In this document: in pieces, positions 34,401-47,400 of the stretch
Layout of the letters: every line of letters starts with the position of its first letter
Position numbering within the stretch: the first letter of the stretch is position 1
Origin: Gnetum montanum
Taxonomy: Eukaryota > Streptophyta > Gnetopsida > Gnetales > Gnetaceae
Length of the DNA: 64,000 bases
Assembly: GCA_015680685.1 (NCBI GenBank)
Contig: MNCI01029492.1
Coordinates: forward strand, 691,638 to 755,637
Direction of reading: 5' to 3'
The notes under the pieces: generated by a model
Told to the model about the DNA's origin: nothing
Database searches by the model: none
What the model saw: only the letters and a program-made list of their open reading frames with translations
Program-made: the position numbers and the translations under genes

Positions 34401-37392
34401 TGGGATATACTCCATGATAGGAATGGAGGCCAACATGTGCGCTGACACTTCACAATGGGTGGAGGAAGTCATCATGAGGTTGTATAGGCTTAAAGTTGTA
34501 TTTTTCTATTTTAAATCTTGCTTGACTTGTGCCAATGTGTCAAAGAAGTCCTTTACACTATCTGCTGCTTTGTTGTTAGCATTGGCCTTCACCTTCTTCA
34601 TGTGACCCAAGAGATGGATCTCTTATGGAGGGGATTTGGGCTTGGGTTTCTTAGTTTGCATTGGAGCCTCAGTGCTCTGTTGTTGGTTGCTTTACTTTGG
34701 AGCCTCAGTGCTTTGTGGTTGATTGCTTGTTGTGGTCGCCTCTCTAGTTGGTTGGGCCATTGGTATGGAATATAAGGGGACAAGCTTAGGTGGGCCTAGT
34801 GTGCTTTTCTCCTAGTGTTGCCTAAGCATTTGATCAGTGAGGTGCTCGTTAGGCCTCCCGATTTACCATCTTGGTTTTTTGTTGGCATTATTTGTAGGAT
34901 GGGATCTTGGGCAAGTAGGAGCTGATGCATTGGCCACCACAAGACTCCCAATTGGTAGGGAATCTACATGTTGTAGTGCCCTTATGATAATGGGTGTTTG
35001 GGTTGTTGTAGCTAGAACGTGCTGCAGAGCCCTAACCACAAAGGATGTTATGGGTGCCCAAGGTGGTGCTCTAATGAAAAAAGGGATCCTTGTACTAGTT
35101 GATGCTAAGGAGACCCTAGTGTGGCCAGAGGGCACACAAACCACAAATGGTTCCTATGCTAGTTCAGCATCGTCATCAACATTGATGACATTGATGACGT
35201 ACCTTGCACCACTTGTGTTTAGAGGATCCTTGTAAACCCCCATTGATTAGTTTTAGGGGCACACTAGGTTGGTAGCATCAGGGACCAACTCACCCTTGTC
35301 AATCATGTGCTAAATGTCATCCTGCAAAGCCATGCAAAATTCTATGTCATGACCTTACAATTAGTGATACTGACAAAACTGGTCTAATTAGAAGTGTTTA
35401 AGGACTAGAGGCTCATTAGGCAATGTGGCCAAAGGGTTTTTGACAAGCTCATAATATCAATCATACCATTTGCAAGTGTCCTCAAATATCTGCTTGTACT
35501 AGATGCATCCAACATTAAGCAGTTAGTCCAAGAGCTCTGATTGCTTGATAGGTAATGGTGTATACTTTGAGTGATCCTTGCACTCGAAGTTAGGCCTTAT
35601 GGCAACTGCTGCCATGATCATTGATGATGTAGGCTAGTTGGTCATTACGATGCTAGAGCTAGCCACATTGTTATTGCCTGGTTCCTTAGATGGCTTGGCC
35701 ATTGGTTTGGCATTGGCTGGCTTCCTCGTTGGCCATCAATGTGATGGTTGTAATGGCTTGTTTTCCTTTGTCCTTGTCTCTCTCCTTTGCATGTAGGTTC
35801 TTGTAGGCCATGTAGGCCAAATCCTTGTTAGCCTTTGTCACATCCTAAATGCTCTTAGTTTGGACAAATGCTTGACTCAGGGACTATGGGGCAAGGTAAT
35901 ATAGCTTCGACTTGATAAAGTTGTTCACTGTGCCTTTGAAAATGGCCAGCAAGCAAACCTCTGTGATAGGCTCGTAGATCTCATTAAGGGAAGTGCTCCA
36001 TCACTAAATGAATTTTTGCATGGGCTCTAGGTGGCCTTGCTTCACTTGCATCATTTGGTCTAAGGTCACTTCAGGCTTCAAGTTGTACTTCAAGCATGTA
36101 ATGAATTACGTGAGCAATTTCTCCAACGAACAGATGGAGGTCTTGGGGAGCACATGAGACTAGTCTAGTGCTTTGCTAGTTAGGAACATGGTGAAGACAT
36201 AGATGATGGCATTTGGCCATGCCTATGGTAAGAGGCACTCTGACTAGAAGGTGACCAGATGAGCATTAGGGTTCCCTTCACTATTGTACTTGTGAATTGT
36301 GGGTGCGAGACCCTTGTAGGTAGCACCAGTGGTGGGACTATAGGACTAATTGGATCATCATAGTAGAATTCCATCACCTACACTATTTTAGAGGAGGTGG
36401 CCTTAAGCTACTTGACCTCTTGAATGAGGCTTTGCATTAGCTAGAATGCTTGATCCAAGCTGGGTATGCTGGTAGTGGTCTACATGGGTTGTGCTACCCA
36501 CTAAGGTTGTTGGATGGTCCATGACTTGCCTCTAGGTTATGTGACCATGTGCAATGCCTATTGTGTGGTCTATGTTTTGGACATATCACCTGAGCCCCAC
36601 CATTGGTTAGTGATTTGGGCTATCAAAAAAGGTGCCAATGCAACATGTAGGACGCATGATACCTAAGTCACTTATGATGGGAGCAGAATGTACATAGTGT
36701 GCACATAAGGTTACGTGGGCACAACAATTGTTACTGTAGAAGGCTAGGTAACCTAAATAGTCTAAATAGCCTAAATGAACTAAACAAGTTGGGAAGAAAT
36801 GATGAAAGGCATGATGAAGAAAAGGCTAAATGGTAGGCTAACATCCTAATGCGTTTATTGCATTTGGTGGGTTGCCACCAAAAGTGTTAACCTGGGTGAT
36901 GACATTGAACTGTGGGATGACAAAGGAGGAACAACAGAGGCTGACTACTCAAATGAGGCATGGAATGGGTTATCATGCTCATATGGGCCTCAAACTCATC
37001 CAACTCCTTATAGTCCATCCCTACCTCATGATCCATGTTGCGAATAAAGTCTCTAACATCCACTAGTAGTCTTCCATGAGTAGGATAAAGTCAAAGTTGG
37101 AAGGGAACCATTCCCTCCTGTTATGATGCATATGCTCATAACTACATTTGGCTTTATTTCTTGGAGGTCTAAAGGTAAAGCCACTTGGAACTTTGCATAA
37201 AATAAGTTATCTTGATCATCGTTGAGCACCATGACCTCAGGAGGTAGGTTGCACAACCTGAGAGATTACCTCTATGTTAGTACAAGACCCCCAAGAATAT
37301 CAACTAGAAACTCATGTTGTATGGACTAGAACACAACTGCACCTGAAGAAAAGGTCAAGGGTTGCTTGGGGTTCATGATGCTTGTGCAAAAA
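34401..37392 (-). pseudogene. gag: Gag of element B
   Basis: The minus-strand Gag begins at MNPKQPLTFSS (ATG at about 37390), matching the start position of the A gag. The N-terminal segment DDQDNLFYAKFQVAL (near 37200) matches QYNFICVKIQAGL of A. The core FYYDDPISPIVPP near 36370 matches FYHDDPISS of A. The nucleocapsid/proline-rich part (35144-34863) keeps the FVVRAL-type repeats. Multiple stops and frame shifts are present. The spacing from PBS to ATG is only about 330 bases, shorter than in A or B', because no TACGCT array lies in its leader. Confidence 0.85.
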
Positions 37393-37720
37393 AGGAGTAA
37401 AAATAGCTAAGTGCTAAAATGTAGAAAAGTAGCTAAGTGTAGAAAATGTAGAAAAATAACTAACTCTAAAATGCAACAAAAATGACTAAGTGTAAATGCA
37501 TTGAAAAATAGCTAACTATAGGACTACACTTAGAGCTAACTACTCTCACTACGCTGGATCTCACTATGCTCTACTAGAGACCTGGAATTTTGACTAAGTG
37601 TGAACACTTTTGTTGTCGAGCGGGGTTCGAGGGGAACCAATGATGGGGACCAATCTGCATAGAGTACAAAGAGCATGAAATGAAGCAACCAAGGGATGGC
37701 CAAAGAAGGAAATGGCAGAG

Positions 37721-37738
37721 GCCCTCCTTCTAGCACTA
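37721..37738 (-). other. Primer binding site of element B
   Basis: On the minus strand TAGTGCTAGAAGGAGGGC lies a few bases after the LTR end. It is the same site as in A (764-782). Confidence 0.75.
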
Positions 37739-37744
37739 GAAAAC

Positions 37745-39452
37745 TATAATGACCAAAAACATCAGAGGCTGGAACGATACTTCGAGAGGCCTAGAGTTAC
37801 ATAGCCTTAACCTTGCTCCTATGTGAGTGCCTGCTAGAAAATGGAAGTGGGATGCCTAGCACAATCTTGTCGATCGAACTGGAACTTATGGGTGTTACAA
37901 TAAAATGTATTTTAAGGTGCTTCTGTGATGTCCATGATGTCCATAGTGCTCATGAAGATGAGCATAGTTAAAGTTTTAAGTGCGAAAATAGAGATGTGAA
38001 TGTGCAAATAAATGTGTGAACAGTGAAAAATGTGAGTAAAATGCCAAAAATGCATGAAAAATGTGAAACATGAATAGAATTTGAGATAAAGAGAAGATAG
38101 CACCACCCCAAATGGGGAGAGCATAGTCAACTATAAAGAAAATGTGAGGAGGTACACGATGTACAAACAAGCATAGTAGGTAGTGTAAGCATAGTCTCAA
38201 GGTGTTTGGCTATGAAGACTAATGTTCACTATGAAGTTTGAGGCTGCTGAATTGGGTGTCACGGTGTCCTATAGGCTATAGTGGTGTGTAGAGTGCTGGA
38301 CAAAATCCAATAGTGTTGATTGGGGTCCTAAAGTTTACCAAGGTGCTAAGTGTGCTCAGGTGCAAGGGTTCTTGGAAAGCCAAAGTGCCAATTGCTAAAT
38401 AAAGATGTCAACCATGTTTGAAAAATGCTAAACTCACTTTTGATTTGTCAACTCCTAGAACTTGAAACGTTGGGGTATTTATAAGCTTAGGGTTAGCATG
38501 AATCATTGATCAAGTGACATGTGGTAGAGGGGTAGTTGGGACTATATTAGCCCCAACCACGCATCGACTAAAGTGAATGGTGTTCTACTAGTATCCTCCA
38601 ATGGACCCTATGAGACTACTAGACCATGACTACGCTACCAAGGCAACATGTGCAAGTGTCAAATAAACTGTAGTGTACTTGAAAGTAATGAAAAATAATG
38701 TAGTTTTGAAGACTATGCTCCTAGACTACACTACCACTCTCTCAAGTGGTGTCAAGCATAGGTACATCTTGGGGGCAAATGGGGGGGTGTAAAAGAGATA
38801 AAACTTCTTATCTTACTTGTTGAAGGAATGTTAGAGCTAAGATGCAAGCTAGTGTTGAGTTCTGAAAGCTTTTGAATTTATTTTTACATGGCTACACTAG
38901 CTATGCTTTAGAGCGTAGCCCGAGGAGTTAGGAAAATCTTGCAAAAAAGTGAAGTTTAGTGTTGACTATGCTAACTACACTTTGGAGCATAGCCCTAGCA
39001 AGGAGAGTGTAGCCCAAACACTTAGAAAAATCTTGCAAAAAATAGTTCTTGCATGGAAACTACGCTAGCTATGCTCTAGAGCATAGCACCAAAAGTTAGA
39101 AAATCTACCAAGCTATTTCATCCATCCCATACATGTTGAGCAACCTCCAGCTTGATACTTAGAAAAATTTGCAAACTAGTCATTCCAAGGCTGACTATGC
39201 TGGCTATGCTCTAAAGCATAGCACAAGGGAAAGAGTGTAGTCAAGACACTTAGAAAAATTTATAGCTACTATTAATACGTAGAAAAATTTTGCAAATGTG
39301 GACTGTTCATGTAAACTACACTAACTATGCTCTAGAGCATAGTCCCAATAGTGGGAGTGTAGTCTCAACACTTAGACAAACTTTGCCAAGTTTTAACACT
39401 TAGCAAAATCTTTAGTTGAGACTCAGGAACTCCAAATTTGGGTAGTGTTTCA
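37745..39452 (-). repeat. 5' LTR of element B
   Basis: The LTR is about 1708 bp and on the minus strand begins TGAAACACTACCC at 39452. It ends near 37745 with TCGTTCCAGCC...CATTATA, homologous to the end of the A LTR. A TATA box (CTTATAAATACCCC, minus) lies at about 38472-38485. U3 (about 38600-39400) is filled with palindromic units of CTATGCTCTAGAGCATAG type. It directly abuts gag sequence of B' at 39453. Confidence 0.85.
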
Positions 39453-41215
39453 TGTCTAGTGTGAAGCAGTTGGTCCAAGAAGCCTGATAGCTTAAGCATC
39501 AATGGTGTGTACTTCGAGAAATCCTTGCACTTGATGTTTGGACTTGGGGCAGCTAGTGTCATGGCTGCTAATGATGTAGGTTGGTTGTTCGTCGTAGTGC
39601 TAGAACTAGCCACCTTGTTGTTGTCAGCTAGAGCCTTAGGTGACTTGGCTGTTGGTTTGGCATTGTTTGCCTTAGCTTCCTTGGCCACCATTGCTATAGT
39701 TGTGGTTGTCTATTTTCCTTTATCCTTTTGTTTTTCCTTCTTTGTGTCCAAGTTTTTATAGGCCATGTCCGCCAAGTCCTTATTGGCCTCCACTACTTCC
39801 TAAATACTCTTACTTTGAGCAAATGCTTGGCTCAAGGATTGTGGGGCAAGGTAATATAGCTTTGACTTAATAAAGTTGTTGACTACATCCTTGAAAATGA
39901 ATAGCAAGTGTGTTTTTGCGATGGGCTTATGAATTTTGTTGAACGATGCACTCCAATGTTGAATGAATTTTTGCACTAGCTTTAGGTGGTTGTGCTAAAC
40001 TTGCATCAACTGATCCAAGGTCACCTTAGACTTCAAGTTATACTTGAAGTGTGTGATGAATTGGGTGAGAAACTCCTCCAAAGAAGAAATGGAGGCCTTG
40101 GGAAGTGCACAGTACTAATCTATTGCCTTCCCAATCAAGGACATGGTAAACACATGGATGATTATATGTGGCCACATCTGTAGTAGAAAGCATTCTAACC
40201 AAAAGGTCACCAGATGAGCATTAGGGTTCCCTTCACCATTGTATTTGGTGAATTGGGGTAATGGGACCTCGGTGGGCAATGCCAATGGTGGAACCATAAA
40301 ACTAATTAGATCATCTTGGTAAAAGTCCATCACATGGATAGTTTCAAATGAGGTAGCTTTAAGTCACTTCACCTCTTTAGTCACAGTCTGAATGAGCTAA
40401 AATGCTTGATCTAGACCTAGGACGGTTGTGGTGGGCTGTGTCGATTATGCTACCCATTGTCCTATTTGGGTGGCCCATGACTTGTCTCTAGGTTGTGTGA
40501 TCACACATGATGCTTTTTGTGTGGGCTGTGTGATGGACACTACGCCTGGCCCCACCATGTGTTTGTGGATTAGGCCATTGTGAAGGGTGTCGACATGACA
40601 GGGAGGACGAATGATGCCTGAGTCATATGTGGCTAACAAATGTGCATAGTGTGCACATAAGGTTGCATAGGCACAATAGTTAATGGTACAGAAGGTTGAA
40701 CAGGCTAAATAGACTGAATGGGTTGCAAAGATATAACAAAGGGTAAGCTAAAAGAAAGTGCAACATCCTGGTGCATCTGTTATGTTTGGTGGGTCACCCA
40801 CATGGGCGTAGACCTGGGCAGTGACACCTGGCTGATCACTATGTTAAAAAAGATAGAGGGGTAAGATAGTGGAGGCATGAAGGTGGATAATGTCTGCTAG
40901 AACGAGGTTTGAAATGAGTCTTCATGCTTAGATTGAGCTTCAAACACATCCAACACCTCCTACAAGGACTCCTCGTAGTTAGTTCCTATCTCACACTTGA
41001 GGTTTTGGAAAGGTTTTCCAGCATCCATTGGTAAGGCTCTATGAGAAAAATGAAATCCATAGTGGAGGGTAAGTATTCCTTCTCATTTCAATGGATAAGC
41101 TTAAAACTACTTTTTTCATCCATTTCTTAGCTTTCTATGTACAAACCCACTTGGAGCTTTAAGCAAATGAAGTTATATTGCTCATCGTTGAGCACCATTT
41201 CTAAGTGTTGAGACT
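39453..41215 (-). pseudogene. gag: Partial gag of element B'
   Basis: A second minus-strand gag, homologous to that of B at 35500-37300. The N-terminus (NDEQYNFICLKLQVGL near 41200-41150) matches element A closely. The core FYQDDLISFMVPP near 40330 and QFTKYNGEGNPNAHLVTF are clear. It is cut at 39453 by the LTR of B, so its protease and pol would lie beyond B, left of the window. Stops are frequent. Confidence 0.85.
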
Positions 41216-41219
41216 ATGC

Positions 41220-41690
41220 TCCCCACTACTAGGACTACGCTCTAAAGTGTAGTTAACATAGATAGCCTAGATTTGTAAATTTTTCCTATGTGTCAATAAT
41301 AGCCACAAATTTTTCTAAGTGTTGGACTACGCTCTTCCTACCATGACTATGCTCTAGAGCATAGTCAGCATAGTCAACATACAAATGTTTAGTTTTGCAG
41401 ATTTTCCTAAGTATCAAGCTAGAAGCTATCAAGCTGGGTTGGCATGGAATAAACAGTTTAGCAGATTTTCCAACTTCTAATCCTATGCTCCCTACTATGC
41501 TCTAGAGTGTAGTCAACATAGTCTACATGAAGACATCAATTTTTGCCAAAATTTCCTAAGTGTTATGGCTATGCTTTCACTGTTACACTCTAGAGCGTAG
41601 TTAGCATAGTTTGCACTGGACCTTGCTTTTTGGCAAAATTTGTCTAACTTTTGGACTACGCTCTAGAGCATAGTTAGCATAGTCATGCAG
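41220..41690. repeat. Palindromic TACGCT-type array in the leader of B'
   Basis: About seven units of 60-75 bp contain near-palindromes such as CTATGCTCTAGAGCATAGTC and CTACGCTCTAGAGCATAGTT, alternating with TTTTCCTAAGTG-like spacers. It lies between the PBS and gag, as the array at 895-1440 does in A. Confidence 0.85.
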
Positions 41691-42219
41691 AACTACCTCC
41701 AAGAGCCTCCAGAACTCAACACTAGCCTTCATCTTAGCTCCAACATTAAGATCATCATTGTTCTACTAGGATGGGACCTCCAAGATGGTCAATCTAGATC
41801 TCTTGCTGAATACATTAAAGAACAACCATGCTTAAAGCGGAGGTCGAAGGCTCCTAACAGTTCATGGTGCAAGGGGTAGATGAAAAAGTTTCTATTTGTG
41901 AGAGACAAAGAAAAGGCTAACTCTACTAACTAGAAAAAATGACTAAGTACGAAAATGTAGAAAAATGGCTAAGTATAAAATTGTTGAAAAAAAATAGCTA
42001 AGTGTAAAAACATAGAAAAAGTGACTAAGTGTAAATTTTCAAAAAAATGGCTAAATCTTGACTACACTCTCTACATTGAAAGCCAACTACACTCTTCTAA
42101 GTACCCCAAATTTGGCTAAGTGTAAGGGGTAGGAACCAACGATGAGGACCGATCTACATTAAGGTGCAGAGAACATCCAAGGCAACAACCAAGGAAGGCT
42201 GAAAAAGGAAATTGTGAAG

Positions 42220-42236
42220 CCCCTCTTTCTAGTGCC
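42220..42236 (-). other. Primer binding site of element B'
   Basis: On the minus strand GGCACTAGAAAGAGGGG follows the LTR end. It is a diverged version of the site in A and B. Confidence 0.7.
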
Positions 42237-42243
42237 TAAAAAC

Positions 42244-43904
42244 TATAGTGACCAAAAACATTAGAGGCTAGAATGGAACACCAAGAGGTCCGCAGTCATA
42301 AAACTTTGACCCTGCATCCACATGAGGGCCTACTAGAAATGGAGGCAGTGTGCCTAGAATGGTCTTGTTGATGAAACTGGGACTTACAGGGTGTTACACC
42401 AACATGAATGTCAAGAGTTTGCATGGTGTTTGCAATGTCCACGGTGTTAACTAGGGTGAGCATAGTTGAGGTTTTCAATGCAAAACGAGGGTGCAAATGC
42501 ACAAATATGTGCAAGAAAACAACAAAAAATGTAAGTAAAATGCTAGAATGTGAGAGAAATGCTAAAAATGTGTAGGATGTGAGCAAGAGAGAAAGTGTCA
42601 CCTTCCCAAATGAGGGGAGCATAGTTAATTGCAAAGAAAAGATGAGGTACATAGTGTACAAACAGGCATAGCAGGTAGCATAGTCACAGTCTTAGGGTGT
42701 CCAAGCCATGAAAATTGATTTTTGTTGTGAAGTCTAGGCCTACTTCATTAGCTGCTATGGTGTCCTACAAGCTGCAATGGTCTACGGTGTGCTAGGCAGT
42801 GTGTAATAGTGTTGTGGTGGAGTGCAACAGTGTCTACCAAATGCCAAGTGTGCTCAAATGCAAGAGTGCCAAGAATGCCAACACTTAAATTTACCAACTT
42901 TGCTCTCAATTTTCCCACCCTTAGAATGTGAAATGTTGGGCTATTTATAGGGCTAGGGATAGCGCAAATCACAAATCAGATGCAATGTGGTAGAGGGGTA
43001 GCTGGGACTATGCTAGCCCCAATGATACTTCCACTAAAGAAAATGGTGTTCTACTAGTATGCTCTAGTGGACCTTGTGAGACTACCAAACCATGACTACA
43101 CTACCAAGACTATATGTGCAAGTGACAAACAAATCGCAATGTACCTAGAAAATGCAAAATAGTGTAGTTTTCGAGACTACGCTTTGGGACTACATTGTCT
43201 ACTCTCTCGAGTGGTGTTGAGTGTAGGTATAATTTGGGGGAAAATAGGGGGTGCAAAAGAAATGCAAATTGCTAATCCTACTTGTCAAAGGAATGTTGGA
43301 GTTGAGATCAAGGCTAGTGTTGAGTTCTAGAGGCTCCTAGAGGCAGATCTGCATGACTACATTGACTACGCTCTAGAGTGTAGTCCAAAAGTTAGATAAA
43401 TTTTGCCAAAAAGTGAGGTTCAGTGTAGACTACATTGACTACACTCTAGAGCATAGTCCCAGTAGTAAGAGCATAGCCTTCACACATGGGAAAATCTGTC
43501 AAAAACTAATGTCTTCATGCAAACTATGGTAACTACGCTCTAGAGTGTAGGCTTAGAAGTTAGAAAATCTATTGAACTATTTCTTCCATGCCAACCAAAC
43601 TTGATAACGTTTGGCTTGACACTTAGGCAAATCTGCAAAATTGGTCATTTACGCTAATTATGGTCTAAAGTGTAGTCCTAGCAGGGAGAACGTAGTTCAA
43701 CACTTAGAAAAATCTACGACTGTCATCAACACTTATCAAAATTTTGTAAATCTAGGTTGCCTATGTCAACTATGCTGACTATGCTCTAGAGTGTAGTCCC
43801 AGTTATGGGGAGCGTAGTCTCAACACTTAGAAAAATTTTCCAAGTTTTGACATTAGACAAATTTGTAGTGGAAACGTCAAGAGCCCAAATTTGGTGGTAT
43901 TTCA
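42244..43904 (-). repeat. 5' LTR of element B'
   Basis: The LTR is about 1661 bp. On the minus strand it begins TGAAATACCACC at 43904 and ends near 42244 next to the PBS. The TATA box (CCCTATAAATAGCC, minus) is at about 42938-42951. U3 (about 43160-43830) contains the same CTACGCTCTAGAG-type palindromic units as the B LTR. It abuts copia-like sequence at 43905. Confidence 0.85.
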
Positions 43905-44464
43905 CTACAAAATTCACAAACCTATATATAGTTATCATATAATATGACCATGACTTGGTGTGCCTTTTTTACATGGAGTAATTATAATTGTACTCTTCTA
44001 AATTCCTAAGACATAGGTGAGCCTTATAAGAAAATAATTGAGAGGCTTACCTTTCAATACTTTCATATTCTCAAACTCTATCCTCACCATTAACTCCTTT
44101 CTCTTCCTATTTGCTTCATTTCTTTTATAATCTTCTTGGAGAGTATCCTAACATTTTTTTGAGGTATTTTTAGTTACAATTTTAGCACCAATGGCCTCAT
44201 TACAACTAGTACAAATGGTCATTTTAGCAAAAGCATGTAACTCCATATCCTTAGACAATTGTGTTATTTGTTTTCTACTTAGGGCATTTACATTACGAGG
44301 GATTACTTAACCATTCTTAACATAGAATCACATTTCATTAATTTGCAATAATAACTTGACCAAAACAAACCAACAGGAAACATATTAGGAGCCATTAAAG
44401 ATTACACTTCATCTTGAAATGTTTTTTAAGGCCATTTCTTCTTCTTTACTTCTGAAACACCTCA
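43905..44464 (-). pseudogene. gag: Copia gag remnant (element F)
   Basis: On the minus strand, about 44240-43960 reads DTLQEDYKRNEANRKRK, then RIEFENMKVLKGKPLNYF, the pattern of the UBN2 copia Gag domain (AWDTLQ...; REFENLKMKEGES). Stops interrupt it. The fragment ends at 43904 where the LTR of B' begins. The rest of the element would lie beyond the nested B'. Confidence 0.6.
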
Positions 44465-44477
44465 GCTTTAATACCAA
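44465..44477 (-). other. tRNA-Met-type primer binding site of element F
   Basis: The minus-strand GTTGGTATTAAAGC resembles TGGTATCAGAGC, the usual copia primer site. It is followed at the right place by the gag fragment. It implies a 5' LTR immediately to the right. Confidence 0.55.
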
Positions 44478-44479
44478 CT

Positions 44480-47400
44480 ATTAGGGTTATGCCATGGAAT
44501 AAGATCCTTGTCAACTTTCTACCTCTAAAATCTAGACTCCTAATTCATTGATTTTGTTGACTACAAATGGGACCATGATCAGAGGATGGGTCATGGTGAC
44601 AAACAACAAGTTGTCGTATCTAGTCATGAGTCATGTTTAGGTTGTGTTTATTTACCATGAGTTGTGGTCATGTAGAAATAAAGAAAAAATTAAAACTAGG
44701 TAAACAATGAGTTGACCATAGGTCATGGTTAGATTGTGATGGTTGTTCCAAACTTCCTTGTACATCCTTATACTTTAAACTATTAACCATGGATCTTGGT
44801 AACCAAAATGATAAACCACAAGTTGACAACAAGTCATGATCTTCATAGATTTTGAAAAGGAACTTACAGATCATAGTAAAATCATAATCTTCACCACAGG
44901 TCATGTGATAACTATGAAATTACAAGAAAATAGAGAATGGTGGAAATGACAATTTTGGACTACAACTGGAAAAATATAGCAATTTTAACCTTACTTACAA
45001 GACTTAAAAAACATGTCATACAACCTTTAAACATGTTGTGAGAGGCTTAAGTTACAAGAAAAACATTAAACACTTCTCTAATTAACCAAATTTGTGCTAG
45101 ATGTACAAAAACAAGAAAAACATGCACAAACCCTTTTAACTACTCTTAGCTGACCACAAATGCTTCATAAAACTAACGTGAAACATGAAAAAACCCTTCA
45201 CACAAGTTAGTATAACCTAGAATAAGCTCATGTAAGACACGAAATGAGCTTTTACATCAAATCCATGAGAAAAGGGATAAAACCTTCTTTAAGCCTTCAA
45301 CATGCATATGAAATTATAAAACATGACTTAAATATTAAAACTAGGAGAAAATCCCTTTAAACTAAACATAAATCCACTTTATGCTACTTAAATTCTTCAA
45401 AGGAAACATAAAGAAACATGACATAACTTTAAAATTTTGAGAGAACTTAAACTATGAGAAATTATATGAGAAACATGTAAAATTGTATGAGAATGAGAGA
45501 AACTATGCAAATGCAATGTGTGATACCTAAAGAGAAGAATCCTTGGAGGGGTTTTCACTCCTCAAGATGAGAGATGCATGTTGTAAGAATGGAAGAAAAT
45601 AGAAAATGGAATGAAGCTAGGAGAGCCTCAACCAAATATACAAAAGCTTTATACAAACACTTGTAATGAAGTAAAAGAAGAACTTCTCTATTCACTTTAA
45701 TCATGCAAGACAATTACAATGGAAGGGGTTCACCCCTATTGATACTTTTTAGTGGAGGATCTTACCTCTTTTATCATGGATGTCTCATGAAGGCTTTTTG
45801 TAAATCATTTAGCTTAGAATGGAGGAATAAATGAGTTATAAAATAAAATATGAAATTTAAATAAAAATATTAAAATCAATAAAATAAATACACAAATAAA
45901 ATGTACTCAGTAATGCTCACCATCTTTAATTTTGCTAAAATTAAATTATGATTCAGAATATCATTGTCATAAATCCTTAAATGCTATAGACTCTTCATAA
46001 GCTAAACTTCAAGCTTGGTTTCTCATAGGACTTCCAAGAACCTTGCAAATCTTAGAACAAAATGTGATGCTCTTGTAGGACACACTCATAATCCCTTGAG
46101 GCAAAGATAATACAATAAACACTTGTATGCTTAAGTAAAAACCCCTCAAGTTTATCATGTAGGTCTCTCTTTAGAGAGAATCTATACTCCTCAAAGCAAA
46201 GAGATATTATGAAAAAGATATAATATAGAAGGAATGATTATAGAAATCAAAGCTACACACATTATGTTTAAGATTTAGGGTAAGATTAATAGAAATAGGA
46301 AGCCATAGATAAGAATGAATATACAAATGATATAGCAATGATAGGTTAATAGATTAGAGTAACATGAACAAAGTAATGTATCAAACTCAATCAGAACCCT
46401 AAGAGAATGATGTACCAATGATAGTACAGCTTCCAACAATAAATCTTCTAACCCCTTTTTCAAGCTTAACCAATGTAAACCCCCAAAATAGGAAGCCAAG
46501 AATGGAAAGATACCCAAGAAATCCATTGGGTTGATGCCAAAGGGTATCTTGGACTGATGATTTGAAGATTTGGGCACATTCTCTTATAAACTTTGTGTCC
46601 CAAGAAGTTTCCCATATCAAACTGGAATTAGGAAAACAACTATGAATTACTTTGGAACATCCATCCTACAAAGGCTAGAATTCAGGTGTGAATTTTGAAT
46701 CTTTGTGGCACACCCATCATGTCATTTAGTTGTCCTCTATTGATATGTCCATCTCTAAGCCTAGACATTCACTCTATGGGATGTCTACCCTACGTGAAAG
46801 ATGGCTTTAGGACCTCATCTTCACTCGACTTAGACATTCATATCAAATGTGGACATTCACCCTACCTCTAAGAATGAGAAATGAGAAACTTAACATGTTG
46901 AATTTTTCTTCTATACATCCCAAATCCTTCAAATGAACTTGTAACTTCTTTTGTGACCTCCACTCTTGTCTTACAATTAGCAACTTGATTGATATCTTGG
47001 ACATAAGCATAACCAAACATACTTCATTTTTTAGTTTTTAGATCATCAAGAACATAGAATAGATCAATACTTTTAGCCCCTCCTTTCTATTTTTGAACAT
47101 TTTCTCTCAACCTAACCTTCCATGATCCTTTTTACAAAACAAATACTTATATCTCCTACTACATGGAAACAAAGACTTGAACATGAGAACAAAGACCATC
47201 ACTATATTCTACTCTACTCAACATGAAAAGAAGTTCACATAGCAGTTAGAGGTGCACATTCATACTATTTCTAACATGTCTACACTCTATTCAAGGTACA
47301 TATCATTATCTTTCCAAATTTCATCCTACTATATATACTCAAACAACTATCAACAAATATGACAACATGATCATCATCCTTCCCTTGTCCCAACAAAATC

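Noticed and set aside
34518-35235. Plus-strand open frames at 34518-35235
   Set aside because: They are shadows of the minus-strand proline-rich Gag tail of element B, which aligns with the Gag of A.
46275-46620. Minus-strand open frames at 46275-46620
   Set aside because: They are short, hydrophobic and low in complexity, in AT-rich DNA with no similarity I can recognise.
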